A DNA stretch of 64,000 bases from Branchiostoma lanceolatum (lineage: Eukaryota; Chordata; Leptocardii; Amphioxiformes; Branchiostomatidae). The position numbers and the translations under genes are program-made. Below the pieces are notes generated by a model that worked only from the letters and a program-made list of their open reading frames with translations, was not told where the DNA came from and searched no databases. Location: contig NC_089724.1 of assembly GCF_035083965.1 (NCBI RefSeq), positions 25,864,974 through 25,928,973 of the forward strand. Reading direction: 5' to 3'. Numbering within the stretch: position 1 is the stretch's first letter; the number at the start of each line of letters is the position of its first letter. Positions 1-9,792 of the stretch are shown piece by piece.

Positions 1-635
1 AACTATGGTTATTGACGGAAACGCATCCACCGACCTTCCTCGGTGAAGAGCCGAAGGCTTTCATATTACATATGATGCAATACGACTACAACATTTGTTT
101 CTGACAGGAAGAAGTCCACAACCACAACAGATTAGTACTCAGTACGATAGGGAAGATTCAAGGATTTACTTCCGGACGTTTCGAGTGACGTCCATCACTC
201 TTCTTCAACGTCACTAGAATGAACGGGCAGAACGAATCAATACTAGTACCCGCATCTAACTGGAATAATAGATCAACTGGGGTGGGTTGAAAACCCTTTT
301 CGAACCAAGACCACTAGATTCCTTGGAACTCCCTGACACGCTCCTAATAGTACGAAATCGGACACCACGTAAGTAGGTCATCTGTCATCGACCTTACTAA
401 CAAGGTATAGAGTGACAGGCGGGTCCACAGACGGATTCCTGTAAAATTCTGGGAATTCTTGCCGGAATGCCAGGCCTTATATTTACTACCAAGGTATATA
501 GTGATAGGCGGCGTCCACGGACGGATATACTATTAAGCTCGCTCCTGAAGCTTCGCTACAAACGGTTAAACATGTCAAAGCCACTAACTCGTAATGGTCG
601 CATATGAACGTCACTCAAATGTAAATCAGTATTAC
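1..635. other. Edge region without a recognisable gene
   Basis: No coding exon could be supported here on either strand. The missing last exon of the neighbouring Toll-like receptor (box 3 of its TIR domain) was looked for on the minus strand and not found, so it probably lies left of the window. Two imperfect direct repeats of about 42 bp are visible at 394-435 and 485-527; both share the block tccac-g-acggat near their end. Confidence 0.5.
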
Positions 636-3600
636 TTACTGTGTTAGTTTGTTTTTGGGGATGGGTTCCAGGAACACCATGACGACCACGTCCCGTCGGT
701 CCTCCTGGTCGAACAGCCGGTAGGACGCCACCTGCATCTCCAGCCAACTCGCCTCCTGGGCAAGGTACCTGTCGACAGGTGCGATGGTGAGTGTGGGTGC
801 ATCTTATAATTAAACGGGTGTGTAAGTATGATCACATACGTACTAGTGAAACACGAGAGGCAAGTAGCACAGTCTCCTGGCTCCCTGGGATCGAACTCGG
901 GCCCGCCAGCGCACAGACCGCACGCCATAACCGCTAGGCTTAAAGGTTCTTTTTAAGATCCGTCCTCGAATCTCCGAGTTCGATATCCCTGTGCGGCACA
1001 CTCACAGGGTCGTTGTGGAAACCACTGAAGCACAAGAGGCGAGTAGTACAGTCTCCTGGCTCCCGGGATCGAACTCGGGCCCGCCAGCGCACAGACCGCA
1101 CGACATAACCGCTAGGCTAAAAGGTTCGGACCAATTAGTCTGGTCAGTTAGTGGCGCTGTTAGTACACTGTTACACTAGCATACTCACATGGAACCTTTA
1201 TCAGAGTGAATGATAGAATAGAATAGATTGAAGTGTGAATATACCGGTCCGTTGATACCTACTTAGTACTTATGTACCGGCCTAGTCTGTCGACCTGGCC
1301 TGGTCGTACGGGGGACAAGGTAGATCCTGGTACACCTTCATCTAAATCTACTATTTTTGTTAAAACAAAACTAATTATGCAAAAGATTAAATCAATTTCT
1401 GTACAGTTACTAAATGTCATTCAATAATGAGAAAAATGATTTTTAAAAACTAATATGTTCTCACCGTTGAGTGATGAGGCACAGCGTTTTCCTGCTGCGG
1501 CGGATGTAGTCCTGGACGTTGTCTATTATCGCCTCGCCCGGAGGGGTGTCTCTGTCCGGGATGCACAGTTTCAGCTGCGGCGACTTCTCTTCGAGGTTCG
1601 GGATGAGCACTCTCTGGATCCACCTCAAGTCCTGTAGCAGGAGAAAAGGCAAACATGAGTCTATAAGTGTTCCGGCTCACCGGCAAAGCGTAATACAGTC
1701 AAACCTGACTAATCTACTCTACAAACGACGCGTGCATTGGAGACTTGATCATTTAACACATTTATTTAGTTAGTATTAGTAAAACATACCAAAAGAGGAA
1801 GTAAGCAAAAAAGTTGTGCTAATGATTTTTTTGTACGAGTAACACAATAATTTGCAGTCTACTAGTGATTTAATGAGCTAGCATGCCTCTAACTCATAAA
1901 ATCACTAGTAATGCTTCGGTCACATTTCCAAGCCGGGGCCCGGCCGGGCTCTTTGAGAAAACAAAGTATAAAAGACGCATATCAAGGATATGCATAACGT
2001 ATGGTAAGGACTAATTTTTCAAAAGTTTTGTGTGTTTTGTTGTCTTTTATGTCATAGTTTTCGTTCCCACAAGCTGCCCGGCCGGGCCCCGGGTTGCAAA
2101 TGTGACCCTAGCATAAGAGATAATCCCTTACTAGTGATTTTATGAGTTGGAGGCATGCTAGCTCATTGAATCACTAGTAAGGGATTTAAAGATACTCTTA
2201 CTAGTGATTTTATGAGTTGGAGGCATGCTAGCTCATTAATCACTAGTAAGGGATTTAAAGATTCTCTTACTAATGATTCAATAAGTTGGGATGCGCTGCC
2301 AATTGTTAACACAGGTAAATGTGGTTAACACGTGAATTGACTGAAATACTTTTCTGAACTAAAAAAATGTGCTAAATAGTTAGAGCCTGCATTGGGGATG
2401 AGACTACATACTTCCCCCTTCAGCTCAACAATTGTATATACAACTTACAGTTGTATGGTACTTCATACAACACATAATCCTAGAGAAACAGTCTGCTTTA
2501 CGAAAGACTGTGTGTAGTGCAGAATAAAACGAGCAGGCTGCTAGGGGGCCCAAATCTACAGCACTTCACATCACACGCGATCTGCCACCGAAAAATCAAG
2601 ACCATAGCACGTCCAAGTCAAAAGATACAAAAACGGAAGTTCTGCTGCAGTACCAAGGTCACATAGTAGGGGGCCCAAAATCGACCTTTAACTTCGGCTT
2701 CACAACACCTGCCCACATACCAAATATCATTGTTATCCATCACGAGGTCTGGAGTTATGCTGACTACAGTAGTGCGGAAACACAAACAGACAGACAAACA
2801 AACACACACACAGACACACCTACACACCCAAAACTATATCTCCATTTTTCATGGAGATAACTACTAGTATATAAGTATATATTTATGCAGTGTTAATTTA
2901 TCGCGCTCACCTCCTCTGTATGTGAGACGTAGGCGTCGTACTCGACCTCCAAGTCTTCCCCCTGTAGCTTCTCGTACCCTTCCTTCCGCCTGGTGACTAC
3001 TACCTGGTGACCAGGACCCAGACGTACTGCACGTACTTGTGCAAGCCAAACCGCCGGCACACCACCGTCCCCAGCGCCGCCGCGAGCAGGACCGAGCACA
3101 CCGTCAGGGACGCGATCACCACCACCTGCGACTGGCAGTCGACCTCAGGACGGAACGACAAGATGCTCTGCGAAGAAAGGAAACAAGAATGTGGCTTGTC
3201 ACTTGGTGGACGGCCACTCCTTCGAGAATGGAGTGCCATAGCTAGAAAAGTGAAAGTATTTCTAGGCTACTAACACTGAAGACTTCAACTAGCAATCTCA
3301 AATTATTCAAATCCAAGACTTTGGTTGAATAAGGCTTTCTCTGATCTTTTGAAGTACGACGCCGTCTTAACATTTCAAACCAGAGCATTCTCCTTATATA
3401 GCAGAGCTGAATCCGCGTCGTAGAGGTTGTCGGGAGTTTTTACGACGCGGATTCCGCTCTGCTATAAGGACAATGAAATGCAGTTCCAGTCTTTGTCTGA
3501 CTGTGTTTTTTTTTGGGGGGGGGGAGGGGCATTCTCTTCGGCACCTCTCTGTTTCAATCTCCTTATAGCAGAGCTGAATCCGCGTCGTAGAAACTCCCAA

Positions 3601-5912
3601 CAATTTCTAAGACGCGGATTCAGCTCTGCTATATAAGGAAGATGCTCTGTTTCAAATGTCAAGACGGCGTCGTAGTTCAAAAGAAGGAAGAAAGCATTAT
3701 TCAAAGTCTTGGATTTGAATAATTTGCGATTGCTAGTCTTTAGTGTTAGTCTTCAGTGTAAGTAGCCTTGAAATACTTTCACTTTTGTGAATAGGAATGT
3801 ACGAAGCCTGAAATGCATGCGTTATATATGAGATGGCGGGCTTAAACTGTCGATGGAAAATGTACTGTATAGGCTAGGCACAAGGAGAGTCATCGATCCA
3901 TATTAAATGCCATGCAGTATGAAATACGTGCAGAGAAAATTAACCACCCTATTTATCGTGGCAACAGAAACGAGGAAGCAATCTTTGGCACAACAAAGTG
4001 GACTTTGGCACTTTCTTACCTCATTTGCATATCTCCGTGGCGTTGAGCAAACCAGCCTGCCTTCTCCCAACCCGATGACGTCGGCCCTAGTGTTGTTTAC
4101 CCAGTCCCGAAACCAGCGCAAGTTGTCACACGAGCAGTCAAACGGGTTTCCGTAGATGAAGAGTTCTTTCAGAGACTTAAACATGGGTTCAAACACTGAC
4201 TGTTCCACGGAGGATAAGCGGTTTCCATCGATTCGTAACGTTTCCAGTCTAGTCAGTGATTGGAAATGTTCGGGCTGCAAGTTAGATAGCTGATTGTTGT
4301 GGTCGCCGTATCGACCTGGTCCGAGGTTCAGATACCGCAAATGTGTCAAATTCTGGAAAATGTCACTTTGGAGAGACTCCAGGCGATTGCCTTGCAAGCG
4401 GAGGGTCTCTAAGTTCGTGAGGTCACCAAAAAATCGTGCGAAGTTTGCACTACCTTGGTCAGAGTTCAGCATCAAGTAGAAGTTGTTGTTGGACAGTACC
4501 AGTTCCTTCAACTTCGTCAGACCTTGAAAGAGGTCGACGCCAAGAAAACGTATGTTCATGTTGTCCATGTTAATAAGCCTCAGATCGGGGTTCTTTCGGA
4601 AAGAACCGTCGAAACGCTCGTTAAAACCGAGAAGTCCTGTCATAACCACTTTCTGGAGCTTCGGGAGGTGGCTGAAGGATGTGTTTGTGATTTTCATCCT
4701 GTTGTAGCCCGGTCCTCCCCCGATGTCCAACACTCTAAGGTTGCCCAGCCCATCGAACTCCTTCCCTGTCAGTCTATGCCCGCTGCCCAGGGCACCGATG
4801 TAATTGTCGGAAATGTTCAGACTCCGGAGATTGCCGAAGGACCGAAACTGCTCGGGATAGATGTTCAGTATGGAGCAGAATCTTAAATCAAGTTCGAGAA
4901 GACTTGGGCTTAGTTTTTCCAATGCCGCCATGGGGACGTTCGTCCATAATGGATTCATGTACAACGTCAAAACCTCCAAATATCTCAATCCTGCAAAAGC
5001 GTTGTCTTCAATACTCGAAATGTTGTTGTAAGCGAGATCCAAACGCTTCAACAAGGGTACAGACGCGAACGTATTGTTTGTTAGCTTTGTCAGGTTATTT
5101 CTGAAGAGAACTAGGGTTTCCAGCCCCGTTTGTGAAAGGCTACTGAAAGAGTCCGAGTCTACGGTCAGAATGTCGTTACTCGACAGCACAAGGCGGTCCA
5201 GCCTCCGAATGCCGTTAAACGCCGTGGAATCCAGTTGGGAGATTCTGTTGTACGAGAGGTCTAACGTCTGGAGCGAGACGTTCAGATCTTCGCGGGAAAA
5301 GATCCAACCAGCGGAAGAGCTGACATTGTTCAGTCGGAAGGAAAAGTGCTGAAGAGATTTGAAACGGTCCAAGTCGGTATCCTCCTCCTGTATGTTAATG
5401 TTGTTGCCCGATAGGTCCAACGTTTCCAGTGAGTTGTTGAAAGGAAACGCTCCATAGGGTACCTCCGTCAGTTTGTTGTCGGCCAAGTTGACTTCGGTAA
5501 TACTGTGTTGTTCGTCGAATGTTCCACTTTCCAGGCTGGTGAGGTTGTTTCCTATCAGCAGAATGGTCTTCAGACGTGCGAGTTTGGCGAAAGCAGTCCT
5601 GTTAATGTCGCTGATGTTGCAAAAACTCAAGTCTACAAACTCCAAGAGAGGGAAGTCGCAGAACGCACAGTGTGGCAGGGCGCGGAAGTTGTTGCTCAGA
5701 AGGTACAGAGTTTTTATCGTCCCGGGCAGCTCTCTGGCATCGGGAACGGACCGAAGTCCACGGCTGCTGCAGTCGGCAACGGTTCGGTTGTAGACCCGAC
5801 AAGCCTTGATACGTGCCCCGATGTGTCCTGGCCCGGCCAGAGGCGTCTGCTGACTAACCGACCACACAGCCAACGTTGTGGCGAGGAAAAGCCACAGTTT
5901 GCCAGCCGCCAT
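636..5912 (-). CDS. Toll-like receptor, frame broken by a 14-bp duplication after the TM helix
   Basis: Innate pattern-recognition receptor with a single LRR C-cap (vertebrate-like layout). Exons on the minus strand: 5912-4020 (signal peptide, LRR N-cap, about 20 LRRs, C-cap with CSC and VCSTPRRYANE; 631 codons), 3167-2911 (TM helix VVVIASLTVCSVLLAAALG, then TIR start EYDAYVSHTEE), 1631-1465 (TIR middle, IPDRDTPPGEAI, box 2) and 768-636 (YRLFDQEDRRDVVVMVFLEP). Splice phases are 0, 0 and 2 and fit each other. Exon 2 contains a 14-bp tandem duplication (2989-3011). As written the reading stops at VLVTR followed by two stop codons; without the extra 14 bp the TIR frame runs on cleanly for 81 codons. 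The last exon ends either at TAA (636) or at a perfect donor GTAAGT at 639, which would lead to a box-3 exon outside the window. It could be a pseudogene, an allele, an assembly error, or a receptor lacking TIR. Confidence 0.87.
848..948 (-). repeat. tRNA-derived SINE fragment, copy 1
   Basis: Read on the minus strand it has a pol III A box (AAGCCTAGCGG) and, about 35 nt on, a B box (GAGTTCGATCCC), as in a tRNA head. The acceptor stem does not pair like a tRNA, so it is a SINE head rather than a functional tRNA gene. It lies in the last TLR intron. A second copy is 179 bp away in the same orientation. Confidence 0.65.
1027..1127 (-). repeat. tRNA-derived SINE fragment, copy 2
   Basis: Near-identical second copy of the element at 848-948, with the same A and B box motifs in the same orientation. 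The two form a tandem pair within the last intron of the Toll-like receptor gene. Confidence 0.65.
1861..2290. repeat. Nested palindromic repeat block with GC-rich inverted ends
   Basis: An imperfect palindromic unit of about 49 bp, starting and ending with ACTAGTGATT and its complement, occurs at 1861-1909, 2131-2179 and 2209-2256, and partly at 2265-2290. The last full copies sit in a 78-bp tandem period. Between the first and second units is an inverted-repeat element (1918-2107) whose ends read GGTCACATTT and a GC-rich stretch with CCCGGCCGGG. It lies in a TLR intron. Confidence 0.7.
2520..2830 (-). repeat. Dispersed repeat with GGGGGCCC(T)AGC modules
   Basis: Minus-strand copy of an interspersed family also present at 13030-13700 (-), 38850-39190 (+) and 59280-59700 (+). 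The shared blocks are gccccctagcggc, a CTGCAG-containing stretch and (in family members) cttcatatttggtaggtggg. It ends in a (CA)-rich tract. It lies in the TLR intron between exons 2 and 3. Confidence 0.55.
3241..3800. repeat. Fold-back element with four hairpin modules in TLR intron 1
   Basis: Arms of about 240 bp are inverted copies of each other: aagtgaaagtatttctagg-type sequence at the left end matches its complement near 3765-3790. Each arm holds a pair of inverted modules around the block GAATCCGCGTCGTAG, giving four copies near 3408, 3440, 3577 and 3608. A T8/G10 tract is in the loop. Short ORFs reading LNPRRRNS...FLRRGFSSAI come from these arms and are not genes. Confidence 0.8.
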
Positions 5913-6932
5913 TGTTGAGCAAGTGAAGTACGTGACCAGTGAACTAGTTTCCTCCTATGGCAGTCGGTTCAAAGGTTCCAAAGTTGACTGATATAGTCAA
6001 GGAACCGTTGGTCTGTCGGGATCGACCGTTGAATTCAAACTAAGTTTTGCGATCGGTATTCAGATCTGGAGTTGTTGAGGAGCTGCCATTAAATCTGTGG
6101 GGGAGAAAAAACACGTCTAAGTTTCATGTCTGACCTGAACTTGACATTTTTGTGTTGACACGTGATGACCAATATATACGTGCTAAACCATTGGTGCTCG
6201 CTCGTTGGCTTTGTTTTTTTGTCTGAAAATAAATTATGAATAATGTACCTGAAACGTCGGTCCTGTATGTAATGTCAACTTCCTCCTACATTATCTACAT
6301 TTTATTACTGCCGCTTGGATAGGAACGCCCCTCTCTAGCCTTCACCATTTCATTATGCCATAGCGGCATGAGAGATATATCTTTATGTTGCCGACATAAA
6401 ATGGATTGTAGTATGTTCAAATTACATCGTGCATGACGTCATCTGTATCTATATAGCCGGTGTAACCGCCATTCGGCGTAACACAACAGCTTAATGTAAG
6501 CTCATAAAGGAAATCAATTTTCACAAGCACCAAATAAACGTTTGTACAACTCAGGAGATCAATAAACAAGGAGTGCCCTTTTGTGGTGCAGACGCACTCA
6601 ACAGGCGTTGATGTTTAACTACGGGTGCTTACCTAGTCATTCGTAGTCCTTCAAAAGGAGAAATTGAGTTCCGATGCTTGCCAAGGTACAAAGTACTTTT
6701 AAGTAGCCGATATCCGAACAAACTTTCAAACGTATTCCGTCTGGCGAAAAAAGAGGAACTTTACTCAGAATAGTTGGGTGACGCCTTACCACGATAAGCC
6801 GCCGACTATAGCTGCAGTCAATAATTGACTTTGCTGATAACAACATTGTTATCGCTGTTTGTTTTCAAGCGGTACTGGGCTAGTAGCTGAAAGTCAGTCA
6901 CCTGTGCACCTAAGCTTAAGGGCCTTATCGAA
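5913..6932. other. 5' flank of the Toll-like receptor, no gene seen
   Basis: No exon was supported. The stretch just upstream of the receptor start (5913-6100) should contain its 5' UTR and promoter, but no clear TATA box is recognised. A copy of a dispersed repeat containing tctatatagccggtgtaacc is at 6438-6492; related copies are at 45632-45730 and, inverted, 52765-52842. Confidence 0.45.
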
Positions 6933-7124
6933 TAATCTCCAAGCAGATCTACACGGGGCGCGAAAATCGTATATGCTAGCCAGAGAAGCTCCAGTCAGCC
7001 AGATAAGTTCCAGCCAGCCCCGTAGGGGCCAATACGGGGCTGGCTGGAGCTTGTCTGGCTGACTGGAGCTTCTCTGGCTAGCATATACGATTTTCGCGCC
7101 CCGTGTAGATCTGCTTGGAGATTA
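6933..7124. mobile_element. hAT-like palindromic MITE with 8-bp target duplication
   Basis: A 192-bp near-perfect palindrome begins TAATCTCCAAGCAGATCT and ends with its complement. It is flanked on both sides by TTATCGAA (6925-6932 and 7125-7132), an 8-bp target-site duplication typical of hAT transposons. The centre carries shorter stuttered copies of a GGCTGGCTGGAGCT-type motif. It has no coding capacity. It belongs to the same terminal family as 15059-15171. Confidence 0.88.
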
Positions 7125-7470
7125 TTATCGAAGAAGTGTCCTCTTTCTCAAAGAGGTTTCCTTCCTTTTTTTTCTTTTTCTTATTTCAATTGATTGTGAG
7201 TCTTCTTCAAATTCATTGCCACCATCTCCCTGAACTGGATTGTGTGTGAAAATCAACAGTATCAACAAACTGTCCGATAGCATTTCTACTCGGAATGAAG
7301 TTAGATACATATTAGGCTCATGTGTAACATATGACCTTGACCCAACACCTACATGTATGACGTGGACCTGAAATGCCTAGAGGGGCGTACTTAAAGACAA
7401 CGAGGCTGTGTGTGCATATAGGATATGGTGCTTTTAACTACTTTGACAGACAACCCTGGTCGTTAAGGTT

Positions 7471-8040
7471 AACAAGTTGTGATGCCATATCAAAACGTCT
7501 ACATATCGTTCCGTTGTCAACAAACGAACGGTGACATACTTTTCTAATCTCCAAGCAGATCAAAGGCAGTCCAACTGGCCACCGGTGGCCAATAATACTT
7601 CTGTTGTGTAGCGTGTGTAGTCAAGTGGTTAGCGATCTTGCTTCTGGAACTAGAAGCCCCGGGTTCGATCCCGGCTGTGTCGCTAACCCGACATGCACGC
7701 TACCGGAAAGGGTCGCAGTCCTTTGGACGGGACGTTAAGCCGTGGTCCACCTATCATTGTGCTTGTCGAAAAGACCTAGGGGAATTTCCCCGGCGACAAT
7801 GAACCTGTAAATACTGTACATAGTGTCTGTCCTCTCTGTCACGACCAGTGGAAGATTAGCTCATCTGTTCATTGAGTTCATTTAAGTTAAACTGGTTCGA
7901 GATCCCTTTCCTTTTTTTCGCCAGTTGGATACTGTTATTGCCACCGACAGATCTGCTTGGATATTAGAAAAGAATGTCAAAGCTCGTTTGTTGACAACGG
8001 AACAATCTATAGACGTTTTGATGTGAGATCAGAACTTTAG
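7471..8040. repeat. Inverted-repeat element interrupted by a SINE
   Basis: Arms at about 7471-7562 and 7948-8040 are inverted copies. Shared blocks include caaaacgtctac, gttgtcaacaaacga and TAATCTCCAAGCAGATC. The inner end resembles the TIR of the hAT MITE at 6933-7124, but the arms extend outwards well beyond that TIR, so this is a larger fold-back element. The loop contains a SINE (7605-7917). Confidence 0.75.
7605..7917 (+). mobile_element. tRNA-derived SINE
   Basis: The head has pol III promoter boxes, A box TAGTCAAGTGG and B box GGGTTCGATCCC, spaced as in a tRNA. A conserved-looking core follows (tcctttggacgggacgtt, near 7733) and then a tail ending in a T-rich run near 7917. The core recalls the central domains of widespread deuterostome SINEs; that assignment is from memory and needs a Repbase/Dfam comparison. 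It is inserted in the loop of the inverted-repeat element 7471-8040. Confidence 0.7.
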
Positions 8041-9709
8041 ATTGCTTGAAGATTATCAGTGATTTTCCGCTGCACTCCACGGCATACGTGTCCCGCAAAC
8101 CGGTCAGGCGTATGAAATGACGTAGTGCTAACATACTTGAACGGGGATTCCCCTCACCTGCTGACGCACACCTTGGTTGTGAAGTGTGTACGTGTCCCTG
8201 TAGCTGCTTAATCCAGTTTTAGAGTGAAGCTTTTATTGAAGCTTTACTTATACCCCTGGCCAGTAAAGTCAGCCGAACTATTTTGTCCTAGTCTCTACCA
8301 GACTAACTACGCCGGCTATAGGGAGAATATTTGCCAGGGTTTCATTTGCAGGCTTCTACTCGGGCGAAATGTGATCTTCACCGTGGACTGACTCTACTGG
8401 CTAATTATTCGTTTTTCTGCCGAATTCTACGATCCATACGCCCATAGGAGGGCCTAGTGGAGGCTAATTTTGTCATCCGAACATCGACTGAAAGGATTGT
8501 GGCATAAATTTAAAGTTTTGTGCCAAGTCTTTCATGTTCGTGGTGCATACAGGTACATGTAACGTTACGTCCGCACGAGGCGAGGGCGTTACCAGATCCG
8601 AATACCGGGGCAGTACTGAGTGACCCAACCCGGGCCGGGTCTTTTGTTTTCGTGCTAGGTTCCACGGGCGGAAGAAGACATTTGCCCGAACAAAACAAAC
8701 TACTTAAAACTCTATACAAGTAGTGAAGGGTTTTTTTCAACACTTCCTGTAACAGTAGTACACGAACTTCATTCAAAGAAATAGGCCAAACAAATTCGGA
8801 GGGGGCGGGGGTATTGCTATCTTGAACAGGAACCCTGAAATTGAAAGCACGGAATCGATATGAATTGTTGTGTTATAAATATTCTATTTTCCCTTTTCAG
8901 CTCCTATTTTCTAATAATGAATCACTTGATGACATTGATAAACGGTTAGTTCCTGACAACATGATCGACCACCACAAAGACCTTGGTCGCCAGGCAACGG
9001 CTTTTGTCCGACAATATTCTAGACAATGACATCATGACAAAACGGTGATAACGGAAAATTACAGCATCATGCACGAGTTGCTCTCGTGCCAAGACAGAAT
9101 TAGGACAAACCCGAGATTCAGTCTTTCTGTATACACAGATCGTATTTGTTATTTGCTCACCGTTTCCTGTTAACCCCGTAGTACTCTTAATTCCTTTTTT
9201 TCAGCTCCAGAAGTATGCCACTCCATTGGCGGTTGACCGACAAATGGTTGCTGGATTGGCTAATTTAGTGTTTTGCAATTCTTCTGATTTTACAATAAAG
9301 AAGAGTGACAGAACTGTTGTTGTACTGAATATTGATAGCTAAGAACAAAAGGTTCCTAAATTTGGATTTTTGTCTCAAATAGATGACGTCATCAGATTTT
9401 ATTGCCCTTTTAATTATTTTTAAAAAAGGTTAACTACGTAACTAAAAAATGATCCAGTACTGCAGGAGTGGCAGGCGATTGGCAGTATTGTTTGTTTATT
9501 TCAGACAATGACATCATAGTTAAAGAGCAGGGCGGAAAATTATACAAGACGTCACCCATCAAGCCTACCGTACTTAACTATATATACACGACGTAGTTGT
9601 CAATTGGGTGAGCTTCGACGTCTTTCACTTTTGACTGGAATAAGACTAGACGTTCAACAGTCAACTTTTGGGACACGGTGGAAATACTGTAGCCTCGGGC
9701 AGTCTGCCT
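8041..9709. other. Intergenic stretch, no gene recognised
   Basis: Only short ORFs without family resemblance are present. Two loosely similar segments share cagacaatgacatcat (about 9010-9060 and 9503-9550), suggesting an old repeat. Nothing else could be supported. Confidence 0.4.
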
Positions 9710-9792
9710 TAGCCTGGATACCAGACCCCCAATCTCTAAAATATACATACTCGATATATATTTTAAAGATTGGGGGTCTGGTATCCAGGCTA
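9710..9792. mobile_element. Short hairpin MITE
   Basis: An 83-bp palindrome begins TAGCCTGGATACCAGACCCC and ends with its complement around a TA-rich loop. Nine-base flanks agtctgcct (9701-9709) and agtctacct (9793-9801) differ by one base and look like a target-site duplication. Confidence 0.75.

Noticed and set aside
3394..3704. Overlapping ORFs on both strands reading LNPRRRNS...FLRRGFSSAI
   Set aside because: They arise from the inverted hairpin modules of the fold-back element; the same peptide appears from both strands.
4455..4886. 143-codon plus-strand ORF opposite the TLR ectodomain
   Set aside because: It is the antisense shadow of the leucine-rich-repeat exon and has no family resemblance.
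6859..7062. 67-codon ORF across the palindrome
   Set aside because: It lies within the hAT MITE 6933-7124 and reads the palindromic arm.
7605..7690. Possible intact tRNA gene on the plus strand
   Set aside because: A and B boxes are present, but the acceptor arms do not pair and the sequence continues into a SINE core.
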